A stretch of DNA of 64,000 bases, from positions 55,562,203 to 55,626,202 of the forward strand of contig OZ020313.1 of the NCBI GenBank assembly GCA_963971305.1. The letters run 5' to 3'. A program made the translations under genes and the position numbers. This document shows positions 37,428 to 52,100 of this stretch, in pieces. This DNA comes from Arcuatula senhousia. Taxonomy: Eukaryota; Mollusca; Bivalvia; Mytilida; Mytilidae. The notes under the pieces are model-generated. The model ran no database searches. It was not told the DNA's origin and saw nothing but the letters and a program-made list of their open reading frames with translations. How positions within the stretch are numbered: the first letter of the stretch is position 1; each line of letters starts with the position of its first letter.

Positions 37428-39448
37428 ATGGCCCTCTCACACTATAACGTTTTAGCCAACGTGTGCCGAACGTTCGAATAATTTTCTAAAACGTTGGAAC
37501 ACGCTGGCAGTCGCTGTAAAAAGTTTCAAAAAATATATCGGTGAACGACCACAAATCGTCAGACTAACTACCTGCAACGCACGACAAACTTATTCAAAAC
37601 TTATCTATAGCGTTTGTCCGGCGTACTTGACGTTTGCCTAGCGCATGTGTGACGACTGCAGGACGCATTCGTAGCGTTATCATTTTTTTCTCTCGGTGGG
37701 GAGACCTAGGATTTCTGTTCTTTTCTTTAGTATTATTTCACAATAGCCCAAATATATCTATTATCTGGCTGAAATGTATTGCTGGATAAATTAATAATTA
37801 TAGATACATCATGTTAATTTAGTTTCGTTATAAAAATATTGGTTTTCAGCGTTCTGGTTATATGAATGTATAATTATTCTAAAGCCGGTTTTTTTTAACC
37901 AAAAGTGAATGATTTTTAAAACAATGAAATATATTGTAGATTTTATATTTTGATATCTCGAAAATATACTGAGAGGAATGCATGCTCTTGTTGACAAACT
38001 CTCAAAATTTCAAATGAGTATATACATGTAAGAAATACCGGTCTGTAGAGTTTGCCTAGCATCCTTTTTATAGCACTTGACTAATACTAAATGATCGAAG
38101 ACAGCATGAAGGATGTCCTTAATCGAGAGAAACGCGTGTGCTTATTGAATATTAAAAATACACATTATTTCAAATGAGTATTGAAGTTAGACTGTCGTTA
38201 CTCGTTGTATTAGAGTATTTTTCTACCACAAAATGTCGACCAGGTGTATTACAATTTGCAAGAATTACTTTCAATTCCAGACCATCTAAGTTATCCTTGT
38301 TATATTCAAGATTTTTTTGGCTTTTTTCATTGTTTTTTTGTAAAAAGATTTTTTTTTCAGGTTTGAATTAGTATTTGAAGCTTTTGAAATTGACTTTCCC
38401 CTTGTAATTCAATCTAACTTATAAAATTCTGGGGTTGATACGCTACTCGTTTGTTACAAAGACGCCCTGTGCGCTCTTTACGCGTTTTAAGGTAGAGCGT
38501 GGCACTCGGGCCCAAAATTAATTTGTCAATAGATTTTCTTCAAAATTGGCATAAATGTCCATCATGATATACTCTTTCATAATTTGATTCGAAATTCATG
38601 GGTTTCTTCCCTACTTTTCGAGTTATATCAAGTTAAAGTATTGATATTTTACTATGAATTATATAGGAAAAGCCATAAAAACACACAAAAATGTTCAATT
38701 ACTTTTTTTTCTGTCCATAGATTTTACTCATTTTTTGACATTTTATAGTTCTTGCAACAGTTCATCAAATTAAATCAATTTAAAGTGGGGTTTCTTCCTT
38801 TGATTTTTACGTACAAGCAAAGATAGGAGCCAAAAACGATGGTTTTTCATGATTTTTGCCAAATTGCCTCCCTTGACCATACTTTAACTCAGAATTTAGA
38901 CTACTTTTAGAATACAAATTTTAATCATATTGATAAAATGTGCCTAAACTAGGTATAAAGATTCTAAAAACACAAAAATCTCAAAATATTTTTCAAATTT
39001 CATTTTATTTTGGGCAAGTCACATGACCACTGTCCTGCTCCACCTTAAACACGTTGAATAGGTTTCTTGGTCGTTACACTGACGCTAGACGTGCGCTGCA
39101 TTATCGCTAGACATGTTCGTTTCCATTTAGCTTAGCGTTCGTCAAACGCATTTCAACGTGCGCACAACGACCACATAGCGTCCATCAGCGTGTGTATAAC
39201 GTCCTTCTAACTTATGCCTAGCGTTCGAATAATTTATTTCTAACACGTTGGCGAACGTCGGAAATTTTAAGCATGTTGAAAAATTTGCGACGCACTCGAC
39301 TTTCACCAACGCACGATGACGTTCGTTAACGTGTTTGTAGCGTGTTCATAACGAATACAAAACTTACGCAACGCACACCAGCGTGTTAAAAATATATTCT
39401 AAAACGTCGGCACACGTTGGTTAAAACGTTATAGTGTGACAGGGCCAT
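37428..39448. mobile_element. Non-autonomous element with ATGGCCCTCTCACACTATAACG ends
   Basis: The left end at 37428 and the inverted right end at 39448 share about 40 bp (TCACACTATAACGTTTTA, then CCAACGTGTGCCGA). The right end is followed by TAA to make TTAA; the left flank is TTAG, so the duplication is eroded. Subterminal zones are full of short 'AACG/CGTT' motifs (about 37450-37680 and 39060-39420). No transposase. It contains the nested element 38491-39044. Confidence 0.65.
38491..39044. mobile_element. TTAA-flanked 554-bp MITE nested in the previous element
   Basis: TTAA at 38487-38490 and at 39045-39048. The ends are GGTAGAGC and, inverted, GGTGGAGC, with less perfect matches inward. 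Outside sequences (GCGTTTTAA and TTAAACACG) join naturally into the host element. Confidence 0.6.
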
Positions 39449-39778
39449 TAAAGTTCATCTGTTCACTTCGGAAAAATGACCGATATTTTACGTCTTTTTT
39501 CAGTCTATGTGGAGCCTAAACTGCACATTCAATTGCTTAATAAGGCATAGCAGCGTCTAGATAAATATTTTTGTATAAACTTTAAGTATTTTGTACATAT
39601 ACATGTACACTTGGTCCGTTTTGCCGGGGCATTTTCTTTGCGCTTTTCAGTGCACCCAAATATAGCCAATTATCAACAATGCCCTGTCATTTGGCCTCCA
39701 CGTGCTAGAAAAAAACAATAAAAGTAATCTTGTAAACTGGAAGGGAACATGATGGACAATTTTTATATCTAGACGCTG

Positions 39779-40185
39779 CTACACTTTATTTTGTGTTTCT
39801 ATGTGTCGTTTAAGTCGTACATCATGAGACCAGAAAATAGGTTCTTCTTCATCTGTCCGGATGGTGCACGTGTCTTGTGGTCCCGCTTGTGACTTCGTTA
39901 GCGATTCCCTTAAACGGATCCTGTCCCCTATTGTAACGACACCAAGAGCGGCAAGTTCGTCGTCTGATAATTGCTTGGCGATTTTTATATCAATTTTTTT
40001 GTTCAAGAAAAAGCTCAGCAAGAGTGCCCTTATCATGCTTATCCATATTAAACAGAACCGACTGACCATACTTGCAATTTTGTAAGGCGGTGAGTGTAAA
40101 AATTAATCTTACAAAAAAATCCGAGTTCGGAAATTGTCGTTGATTTCCGATTTCCCCCGAGTTACAACCACTTAAAAGAGCACCT
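39779..40185 (-). pseudogene. SAM-domain exon repeat, unsplit inverted copy
   Basis: Minus-strand reading gives MDKHDKGTLAELFLEQ, then after a one-base frame change at an A/T run (about 40005) IDIKIAKQLSDDELAALGVV and TIGDRIRLRESL. This is the pattern of a SAM domain C-terminal half (a Leu/Asp helix, LGV, GDRxRL). It continues TIRTDEEEPIFW to a stop near 39781. The whole matches 22705-22966 joined to 34010-34085. The frame change suggests a pseudogene, or an exon with a sequencing error. The copy ends exactly where the satellite array begins. Confidence 0.55.
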
Positions 40186-40188
40186 AAT

Positions 40189-43100
40189 GGTACGAGACCA
40201 CATTTAATTTTCCCTCTTTGTTCAATAAAAGAAAATTTCATTTTAAAAAAATTGCACCTGCTCAAACCAAATAATTTTAAACACACTTTCTCATTACCAC
40301 AATTGCAAACAAATAATGCAACAAATTCTCCTTTTACAGATATCAAACTTTTTTGACAGTTGAAAATTCTGGGGTCCTAGAGGGGATAAAATCTGAGAGC
40401 TTCCGAAAAGCAAAACTCCCCCCTTTTTGTGCAATAAAGAGCTACCTTTCCCAATTGAATTTGGATTTTTAAGGATGTCATTAAATTTCTTCATTACTGT
40501 GACATCAATTTGAGACCAAAATCAACCTCTAAAAGTGAATAGAACACACACACAATACTTGTTCATAGGTACTATTTTTAATAGAACTATATTCGTGGAC
40601 AACGAAAATCCAAGGGCGATAATTGTGTACTCGTACCTATTAACCTCGGAAAACCCTCAACTACAAGAAAGAAAGTGTATATCTACCATGCCTAGTCAAT
40701 TTTGAGTCAAATAATAAATTTTCAGGCATGTCAGATGCTTTTCAATAAAAATATTAGTACTTTTGTAAGCTAGTTAGTCTTAAAACTATTATGCGCCTAA
40801 TCCATAGGGAAACCCAGGAAGCCTTTTTTAGCAATTTTTTTCAAGTCTGATAGATTTTAACCAAACCAATGATTAATATCAATAGCTTAATGCTAGCTGA
40901 ACATAAAAAACACATGTTTTAAGGAAATAAGTGCATGGTGAAAGATTTTATGACCGTCCAATGTTCGCGGAGTGGAAAATATGCAATTTCTGACTTTTCA
41001 GGGGGTACATGTATGGTCAGGAGGAATTTGATGAAGTGAAATGAGATAATCAGTTCCTTATGGTATTAAAATGTAGAATAGATGATATTCTTACTAACTA
41101 AGACTCAAAACACCCATTTGTATACATATATAAGGTCAAACTTTGTGGTTTTGAGTGCTGTGACACTGGTAATTAAAGGCTATGGTGACTTTTCATCATA
41201 AAAATCCTATCTTTTGGGGCTTAAAAAGCTAGAATTGTGCAATTTGTTTTAATACAAGCATGTTTTTAGCATGAGAGGATAATAGACAACACATTTAATA
41301 TGCAACTTCTCTAGTCAGAGGGTTAATTATGAAAAATGGTCAGGCGTTATAACCAATTTCAGGCAAAATGGTGAAATTTTGCTTGCAAAAAAGCTTAGAT
41401 TTTGACACAATATGACATTTCTGGGTGATGATGTTAGCTTTTAAGCAATATGTCTGTGTTTCTAATCTTATTCTTAATGCATTTATTCTATTTGGTGACT
41501 TATTTTACTTGAATTCATGCTTTTATTGAAAAAAAGTCCCCACATGACCATACCAGTAAGCATGACATTAAGCCGCAATGTTCTTTAGTAGTCAAAATTT
41601 GGACATTTATCATTTTTCTAAGTAGTTTACTTCTTAAAATTATCTCAGTTTCTTCTTTTAATAGTTTCCTACCTCATACAGTCTCATAACAGTAATATTT
41701 TTCAATCTAAGCTTCATAATAAATGAAAACTATGTCAAATTCTCCTAAGTTAAGAAATAGCATTGGAATTCCCATGGACACCCAATAATGGTCTAAAATG
41801 ACCAGAAAATGATCTGAATGAATAAAATTTCAACTTGGACTATCATAACTTGTTCAAAGCATGACATTATCACTCATCCTGACATTATTCTATAGTTAAA
41901 AGTGTTACTTCTAGACTTGCTGTAGGCCACCCATTAACCTCGGAAAACCCTCAACTACAAGAAAGAAAGTGTATATCTACCATGCCTAGTCAATTTTGAG
42001 TCAAATAATAAATTTTCAGGCATGTCAGATGCTTTTCAATAAAAATATTAGTACTTTTGTAAGCTAGTTAGTCTTAAAACTATTATGCGCCTAATCCATA
42101 GGGAAACCCAGGAAGCCTTTTTTAGCAATTTTTTTCAAGTCTGATAGATTTTAACCAAACCAATGATTAATATCAATAGCTTAATGCTAGCTGAACATAA
42201 AAAACACATGTTTTAAGGAAATAAGTGCATGGTGAAAGATTTTATGACCGTCCAATGTTCGCGGAGTGGAAAATATGCAATTTCTGACTTTTCAGGGGGT
42301 ACATGTATGGTCAGGAGGAATTTGATGAAGTGAAATGAGATAATCAGTTCCTTATGGTATTAAAATGTAGAATAGATGATATTCTTACTAACTAAGACTC
42401 AAAACACCCATTTGTATACATATATAAGGTCAAACTTTGTGGTTTTGAGTGCTGTGACACTGGTAATTAAAGGCTATGGTGACTTTTCATCATAAAAATC
42501 CTATCTTTTGGGGCTTAAAAAGCTAGAATTGTGCAATTTGTTTTAATACAAGCATGTTTTTAGCATGAGAGGATAATAGACAACACATTTAATATGCAAC
42601 TTCTCTAGTCAGAGGGTTAATTATGAAAAATGGTCAGGCGTTATAACCAATTTCAGGCAAAATGGTGAAATTTTGCTTGCAAAAAAGCTTAGATTTTGAC
42701 ACAATATGACATTTCTGGGTGATGATGTTAGCTTTTAAGCAATATGTCTGTGTTTCTAATCTTATTCTTAATGCATTTATTCTATTTGGTGACTTATTTT
42801 ACTTGAATTCATGCTTTTATTGAAAAAAAGTCCCCACATGACCATACCAGTAAGCATGACATTAAGCCGCAATGTTCTTTAGTAGTCAAAATTTGGACAT
42901 TTATCATTTTTCTAAGTAGTTTACTTCTTAAAATTATCTCAGTTTCTTCTTTTAATAGTTTCCTACCTCATACAGTCTCATAACAGTAATATTTTTCAAT
43001 CTAAGCTTCATAATAAATGAAAACTATGTCAAATTCTCCTAAGTTAAGAAATAGCATTGGAATTCCCATGGACACCCAATAATGGTCTAAAATGACCAGA

Positions 43101-46100
43101 AAATGATCTGAATGAATAAAATTTCAACTTGGACTATCATAACTTGTTCAAAGCATGACATTATCACTCATCCTGACATTATTCTATAGTTAAAAGTGTT
43201 ACTTCTAGACTTGCTGTAGGCCACCCATTAGGTACGAGACCACATTTAATTTTCCCTCTTTGTTCAATAAAAGAAAATTTCATTTTAAAAAAATTGCACC
43301 TGCTCAAACCAAATAATTTTAAACACACTTTCTCATTACCACAATTGCAAACAAATAATGCAACAAATTCTCCTTTTACAGATATCAAACTTTTTTGACA
43401 GTTGAAAATTCTGGGGTCCTAGAGGGGATAAAATCTGAGAGCTTCCGAAAAGCAAAACTCCCCCCTTTTTGTGCAATAAAGAGCTACCTTTCCCAATTGA
43501 ATTTGGATTTTTAAGGATGTCATTAAATTTCTTCATTACTGTGACATCAATTTGAGACCAAAATCAACCTCTAAAAGTGAATAGAACACACACACAATAC
43601 TTGTTCATAGGTACTATTTTTAATAGAACTATATTCGTGGACAACGAAAATCCAAGGGCGATAATTGTGTACTCGTACCTATTAACCTCGGAAAACCCTC
43701 AACTACAAGAAAGAAAGTGTATATCTACCATGCCTAGTCAATTTTGAGTCAAATAATAAATTTTCAGGCATGTCAGATGCTTTTCAATAAAAATATTAGT
43801 ACTTTTGTAAGCTAGTTAGTCTTAAAACTATTATGCGCCTAATCCATAGGGAAACCCAGGAAGCCTTTTTTAGCAATTTTTTTCAAGTCTGATAGATTTT
43901 AACCAAACCAATGATTAATATCAATAGCTTAATGCTAGCTGAACATAAAAAACACATGTTTTAAGGAAATAAGTGCATGGTGAAAGATTTTATGACCGTC
44001 CAATGTTCGCGGAGTGGAAAATATGCAATTTCTGACTTTTCAGGGGGTACATGTATGGTCAGGAGGAATTTGATGAAGTGAAATGAGATAATCAGTTCCT
44101 TATGGTATTAAAATGTAGAATAGATGATATTCTTACTAACTAAGACTCAAAACACCCATTTGTATACATATATAAGGTCAAACTTTGTGGTTTTGAGTGC
44201 TGTGACACTGGTAATTAAAGGCTATGGTGACTTTTCATCATAAAAATCCTATCTTTTGGGGCTTAAAAAGCTAGAATTGTGCAATTTGTTTTAATACAAG
44301 CATGTTTTTAGCATGAGAGGATAATAGACAACACATTTAATATGCAACTTCTCTAGTCAGAGGGTTAATTATGAAAAATGGTCAGGCGTTATAACCAATT
44401 TCAGGCAAAATGGTGAAATTTTGCTTGCAAAAAAGCTTAGATTTTGACACAATATGACATTTCTGGGTGATGATGTTAGCTTTTAAGCAATATGTCTGTG
44501 TTTCTAATCTTATTCTTAATGCATTTATTCTATTTGGTGACTTATTTTACTTGAATTCATGCTTTTATTGAAAAAAAGTCCCCACATGACCATACCAGTA
44601 AGCATGACATTAAGCCGCAATGTTCTTTAGTAGTCAAAATTTGGACATTTATCATTTTTCTAAGTAGTTTACTTCTTAAAATTATCTCAGTTTCTTCTTT
44701 TAATAGTTTCCTACCTCATACAGTCTCATAACAGTAATATTTTTCAATCTAAGCTTCATAATAAATGAAAACTATGTCAAATTCTCCTAAGTTAAGAAAT
44801 AGCATTGGAATTCCCATGGACACCCAATAATGGTCTAAAATGACCAGAAAATGATCTGAATGAATAAAATTTCAACTTGGACTATCATAACTTGTTCAAA
44901 GCATGACATTATCACTCATCCTGACATTATTCTATAGTTAAAAGTGTTACTTCTAGACTTGCTGTAGGCCACCCATTAGGTACGAGACCACATTTAATTT
45001 TCCCTCTTTGTTCAATAAAAGAAAATTTCATTTTAAAACAATTGCACCTGCTCAAACCAAATAATTTTAAACACACTTTCTCATTACCACAATTGCAAAC
45101 AAATAATGCAACAAATTCTCCTTTTACAGATATCAAACTTTTTTGACAGTTGAAAATTCTGGGGTCCTAGAGGGGATAAAATCTGAGAGCTTCCGAAAAG
45201 CAAAACTCCCCCCTTTTTGTGCAATAAAGAGCTACCTTTCCCAATTGAATTTGGATTTTTAAGGATGTCATTAAATTTCTTCATTACTGTGACATCAATT
45301 TGAGACCAAAATCAACCTCTAAAAGTGAATAGAACACACACACACAATACTTGTTCATAGGTACTATTTTTAATAGAACTATATTCGTGGAAAACGAAAA
45401 TCCAAGGGCGATAATTGTGTACTCGTACCTATTAACCTCGGAAAACCCTCAACTACAAGAAAGAAAGTGTATATCTACCATGCCTAGTCAATTTTGAGTC
45501 AAATAATAAATTTTCAGGCATGTCAGATGCTTTTCAATAAAAATATTAGTACTTTTGTAAGCTAGTTAGTCTTAAAACTATTATGCGCCTAATCCATAGG
45601 GAAACCCAGGAAGCCTTTTTTAGCAATTTTTTTCAAGTCTGATAGATTTTAACCAAACCAATGATTAATATCAATAGCTTAATGCTAGCTGAACATAAAA
45701 AACACATGTTTTAAGGAAATAAGTGCATGGTGAAAGATTTTATGACCGTCCAATGTTCGCGGAGTGGAAAATATGCAATTTCTGACTTTTCAGGGGGTAC
45801 ATGTATGGTCAGGAGGAATTTGATGAAGTGAAATGAGATAATCAGTTCCTTATGGTATTAAAATGTAGAATAGATGATATTCTTACTAACTAAGACTCAA
45901 AACACCCATTTGTATACATATATAAGGTCAAACTTTGTGGTTTTGAGTGCTGTGACACTGGTAATTAAAGGCTATGGTGACTTTTCATCATAAAAATCCT
46001 ATCTTTTGGGGCTTAAAAAGCTAGAATTGTGCAATTTGTTTTAATACAAGCATGTTTTTAGCATGAGAGGATAATAGACAACACATTTAATATGCAACTT

Positions 46101-49100
46101 CTCTAGTCAGAGGGTTAATTATGAAAAATGGTCAGGCGTTATAACCAATTTCAGGCAAAATGGTGAAATTTTGCTTGCAAAAAAGCTTAGATTTTGACAC
46201 AATATGACATTTCTGGGTGATGATGTTAGCTTTTAAGCAATATGTCTGTGTTTCTAATCTTATTCTTAATGCATTTATTCTATTTGGTGACTTATTTTAC
46301 TTGAATTCATGCTTTTATTGAAAAAAAGTCCCCACATGACCATACCAGTAAGCATGACATTAAGCCGCAATGTTCTTTAGTAGTCAAAATTTGGACATTT
46401 ATCATTTTTCTAAGTAGTTTACTTCTTAAAATTATCTCAGTTTCTTCTTTTAATAGTTTCCTACCTCATACAGTCTCATAACAGTAATATTTTTCAATCT
46501 AAGCTTCATAATAAATGAAAACTATGTCAAATTCTCCTAAGTTAAGAAATAGCATTGGAATTCCCATGGACACCCAATAATGGTCTAAAATGACCAGAAA
46601 ATGATCTGAATGAATAAAATTTCAACTTGGACTATCATAACTTGTTCAAAGCATGACATTATCACTCATCCTGACATTATTCTATAGTTAAAAGTGTTAC
46701 TTCTAGACTTGCTGTAGGCCACCCATTAGGTACGAGACCACATTTAATTTTCCCTCTTTGTTCAATAAAAGAAAATTTCATTTTAAAACAATTGCACCTG
46801 CTCAAACCAAATAATTTTAAACACACTTTCTCATTACCACAATTGCAAACAAATAATGCAACAAATTCTCCTTTTACAGATATCAAACTTTTTTGACAGT
46901 TGAAAATTCTGGGGTCCTAGAGGGGATAAAATCTGAGAGCTTCCGAAAAGCAAAACTCCCCCCTTTTTGTGCAATAAAGAGCTACCTTTCCCAATTGAAT
47001 TTGGATTTTTAAGGATGTCATTAAATTTCTTCATTACTGTGACATCAATTTGAGACCAAAATCAACCTCTAAAAGTGAATAGAACACACACACACAATAC
47101 TTGTTCATAGGTACTATTTTTAATAGAACTATATTCGTGGAAAACGAAAATCCAAGGGCGATAATTGTGTACTCGTACCTATTAACCTCGGAAAACCCTC
47201 AACTACAAGAAAGAAAGTGTATATCTACCATGCCTAGTCAATTTTGAGTCAAATAATAAATTTTCAGGCATGTCAGATGCTTTTCAATAAAAATATTAGT
47301 ACTTTTGTAAGCTAGTTAGTCTTAAAACTATTATGCGCCTAATCCATAGGGAAACCCAGGAAGCCTTTTTTAGCAATTTTTTTCAAGTCTGATAGATTTT
47401 AACCAAACCAATGATTAATATCAATAGCTTAATGCTAGCTGAACATAAAAAACACATGTTTTAAGGAAATAAGTGCATGGTGAAAGATTTTATGACCGTC
47501 CAATGTTCGCGGAGTGGAAAATATGCAATTTCTGACTTTTCAGGGGGTACATGTATGGTCAGGAGGAATTTGATGAAGTGAAATGAGATAATCAGTTCCT
47601 TATGGTATTAAAATGTAGAATAGATGATATTCTTACTAACTAAGACTCAAAACACCCATTTGTATACATATATAAGGTCAAACTTTGTGGTTTTGAGTGC
47701 TGTGACACTGGTAATTAAAGGCTATGGTGACTTTTCATCATAAAAATCCTATCTTTTGGGGCTTAAAAAGCTAGAATTGTGCAATTTGTTTTAATACAAG
47801 CATGTTTTTAGCATGAGAGGATAATAGACAACACATTTAATATGCAACTTCTCTAGTCAGAGGGTTAATTATGAAAAATGGTCAGGCGTTATAACCAATT
47901 TCAGGCAAAATGGTGAAATTTTGCTTGCAAAAAAGCTTAGATTTTGACACAATATGACATTTCTGGGTGATGATGTTAGCTTTTAAGCAATATGTCTGTG
48001 TTTCTAATCTTATTCTTAATGCATTTATTCTATTTGGTGACTTATTTTACTTGAATTCATGCTTTTATTGAAAAAAAGTCCCCACATGACCATACCAGTA
48101 AGCATGACATTAAGCCGCAATGTTCTTTAGTAGTCAAAATTTGGACATTTATCATTTTTCTAAGTAGTTTACTTCTTAAAATTATCTCAGTTTCTTCTTT
48201 TAATAGTTTCCTACCTCATACAGTCTCATAACAGTAATATTTTTCAATCTAAGCTTCATAATAAATGAAAACTATGTCAAATTCTCCTAAGTTAAGAAAT
48301 AGCATTGGAATTCCCATGGACACCCAATAATGGTCTAAAATGACCAGGAAATGATCTGAATGAATAAAATTTCAACTTGGACTATCATAACTTGTTCAAA
48401 GCATGACATTATCACTCATCCTGACATTATTCTATAGTTAAAAGTGTTACTTCTAGACTTGCTGTAGGCCACCCATTAGGTACGAGACCACATTTAATTT
48501 TCCCTCTTTGTTCAATAAAAGAAAATTTCATTTTAAAAAAATTGCACCTGCTCAAACCAAATAATTTTAAACACACTTTCTCATTACCACAATTGCAAAC
48601 AAATAATGCAACAAATTCTCCTTTTACAGATATCAAACTTTTTTGACAGTTGAAAATTCTGGGGTCCTAGAGGGGATAAAATCTGAGAGCTTCCGAAAAG
48701 CAAAACTCCCCCCTTTTTGTGCAATAAAGAGCTACCTTTCCCAATTGAATTTGGATTTTTAAGGATGTCATTAAATTTCTTCATTACTGTGACATCAATT
48801 TGAGACCAAAATCAACCTCTAAAAGTGAATAGAACACACACACAATACTTGTTCATAGGTACTATTTTTAATAGAACTATATTCGTGGACAACGAAAATC
48901 CAAGGGCGATAATTGTGTACTCGTACCTATTAACCTCGGAAAACCCTCAACTACAAGAAAGAAAGTGTATATCTACCATGCCTAGTCAATTTTGAGTCAA
49001 ATAATAAATTTTCAGGCATGTCAGATGCTTTTCAATAAAAATATTAGTACTTTTGTAAGCTAGTTAGTCTTAAAACTATTATGCGCCTAATCCATAGGGA

Positions 49101-52100
49101 AACCCAGGAAGCCTTTTTTAGCAATTTTTTTCAAGTCTGATAGATTTTAACCAAACCAATGATTAATATCAATAGCTTAATGCTAGCTGAACATAAAAAA
49201 CACATGTTTTAAGGAAATAAGTGCATGGTGAAAGATTTTATGACCGTCCAATGTTCGCGGAGTGGAAAATATGCAATTTCTGACTTTTCAGGGGGTACAT
49301 GTATGGTCAGGAGGAATTTGATGAAGTGAAATGAGATAATCAGTTCCTTATGGTATTAAAATGTAGAATAGATGATATTCTTACTAACTAAGACTCAAAA
49401 CACCCATTTGTATACATATATAAGGTCAAACTTTGTGGTTTTGAGTGCTGTGACACTGGTAATTAAAGGCTATGGTGACTTTTCATCATAAAAATCCTAT
49501 CTTTTGGGGCTTAAAAAGCTAGAATTGTGCAATTTGTTTTAATACAAGCATGTTTTTAGCATGAGAGGATAATAGACAACACATTTAATATGCAACTTCT
49601 CTAGTCAGAGGGTTAATTATGAAAAATGGTCAGGCGTTATAACCAATTTCAGGCAAAATGGTGAAATTTTGCTTGCAAAAAAGCTTAGATTTTGACACAA
49701 TATGACATTTCTGGGTGATGATGTTAGCTTTTAAGCAATATGTCTGTGTTTCTAATCTTATTCTTAATGCATTTATTCTATTTGGTGACTTATTTTACTT
49801 GAATTCATGCTTTTATTGAAAAAAAGTCCCCACATGACCATACCAGTAAGCATGACATTAAGCCGCAATGTTCTTTAGTAGTCAAAATTTGGACATTTAT
49901 CATTTTTCTAAGTAGTTTACTTCTTAAAATTATCTCAGTTTCTTCTTTTAATAGTTTCCTACCTCATACAGTCTCATAACAGTAATATTTTTCAATCTAA
50001 GCTTCATAATAAATGAAAACTATGTCAAATTCTCCTAAGTTAAGAAATAGCATTGGAATTCCCATGGACACCCAATAATGGTCTAAAATGACCAGAAAAT
50101 GATCTGAATGAATAAAATTTCAACTTGGACTATCATAACTTGTTCAAAGCATGACATTATCACTCATCCTGACATTATTCTATAGTTAAAAGTGTTACTT
50201 CTAGACTTGCTGTAGGCCACCCATTAGGTACGAGACCACATTTAATTTTCCCTCTTTGTTCAATAAAAGAAAATTTCATTTTAAAAAAATTGCACCTGCT
50301 CAAACCAAATAATTTTAAACACACTTTCTCATTACCACAATTGCAAACAAATAATGCAACAAATTCTCCTTTTACAGATATCAAACTTTTTTGACAGTTG
50401 AAAATTCTGGGGTCCTAGAGGGGATAAAATCTGAGAGCTTCCGAAAAGCAAAACTCCCCCCTTTTTGTGCAATAAAGAGCTACCTTTCCCAATTGAATTT
50501 GGATTTTTAAGGATGTCATTAAATTTCTTCATTACTGTGACATCAATTTGAGACCAAAATCAACCTCTAAAAGTGAATAGAACACACACACACAATACTT
50601 GTTCATAGGTACTATTTTTAATAGAACTATATTCGTGGACAACGAAAATCCAAGGGCGATAATTGTGTACTCGTACCTATTAACCTCGGAAAACCCTCAA
50701 CTACAAGAAAGAAAGTGTATATCTACCATGCCTAGTCAATTTTGAGTCAAATAATAAATTTTCAGGCATGTCAGATGCTTTTCAATAAAAATATTAGTAC
50801 TTTTGTAAGCTAGTTAGTCTTAAAACTATTATGCGCCTAATCCATAGGGAAACCCAGGAAGCCTTTTTTAGCAATTTTTTTCAAGTCTGATAGATTTTAA
50901 CCAAAACCAATGATTAATATCAATAGCTTAATGCTAGCTGAACATAAAAAACACATGTTTTAAGGAAATAAGTGCATGGTGAAAGATTTTATGACCGTCC
51001 AATGTTCGCGGAGTGGAAAATATGCAATTTCTGACTTTTCAGGGGGTACATGTATGGTCAGGAGGAATTTGATGAAGTGAAATGAGATAATCAGTTCCTT
51101 ATGGTATTAAAATGTAGAATAGATGATATTCTTACTAACTAAGACTCAAAACACCCATTTGTATACATATATAAGGTCAAACTTTGTGGTTTTGAGTGCT
51201 GTGACACTGGTAATTAAAGGCTATGGTGACTTTTCATCATAAAAATCCTATCTTTTGGGGCTTAAAAAGCTAGAATTGTGCAATTTGTTTTAATACAAGC
51301 ATGTTTTTAGCATGAGAGGATAATAGACAACACATTTAATATGCAACTTCTCTAGTCAGAGGGTTAATTATGAAAAATGGTCAGGCGTTATAACCAATTT
51401 CAGGCAAAATGGTGAAATTTTGCTTGCAAAAAAGCTTAGATTTTGACACAATATGACATTTCTGGGTGATGATGTTAGCTTTTAAGCAATATGTCTGTGT
51501 TTCTAATCTTATTCTTAATGCATTTATTCTATTTGGTGACTTATTTTACTTGAATTCATGCTTTTATTGAAAAAAAGTCCCCACATGACCATACCAGTAA
51601 GCATGACATTAAGCCGCAATGTTCTTTAGTAGTCAAAATTTGGACATTTATCATTTTTCTAAGTAGTTTACTTCTTAAAATTATCTCAGTTTCTTCTTTT
51701 AATAGTTTCCTACCTCATACAGTCTCATAACAGTAATATTTTTCAATCTAAGCTTCATAATAAATGAAAACTATGTCAAATTCTCCTAAGTTAAGAAATA
51801 GCATTGGAATTCCCATGGACACCCAATAATGGTCTAAAATGACCAGAAAATGATCTGAATGAATAAAATTTCAACTTGGACTATCATAACTTGTTCAAAG
51901 CATGACATTATCACTCATCCTGACATTATTCTATAGTTAAAAGTGTTACTTCTAGACTTGCTGTAGGCCACCCATTAACCTCGGAAAACCCTCAACTACA
52001 AGAAAGAAAGTGTATATCTACCATGCCTAGTCAATTTTGAGTCAAATAATAAATTTTCAGGCATGTCAGATGCTTTTCAATAAAAATATTAGTACTTTTG

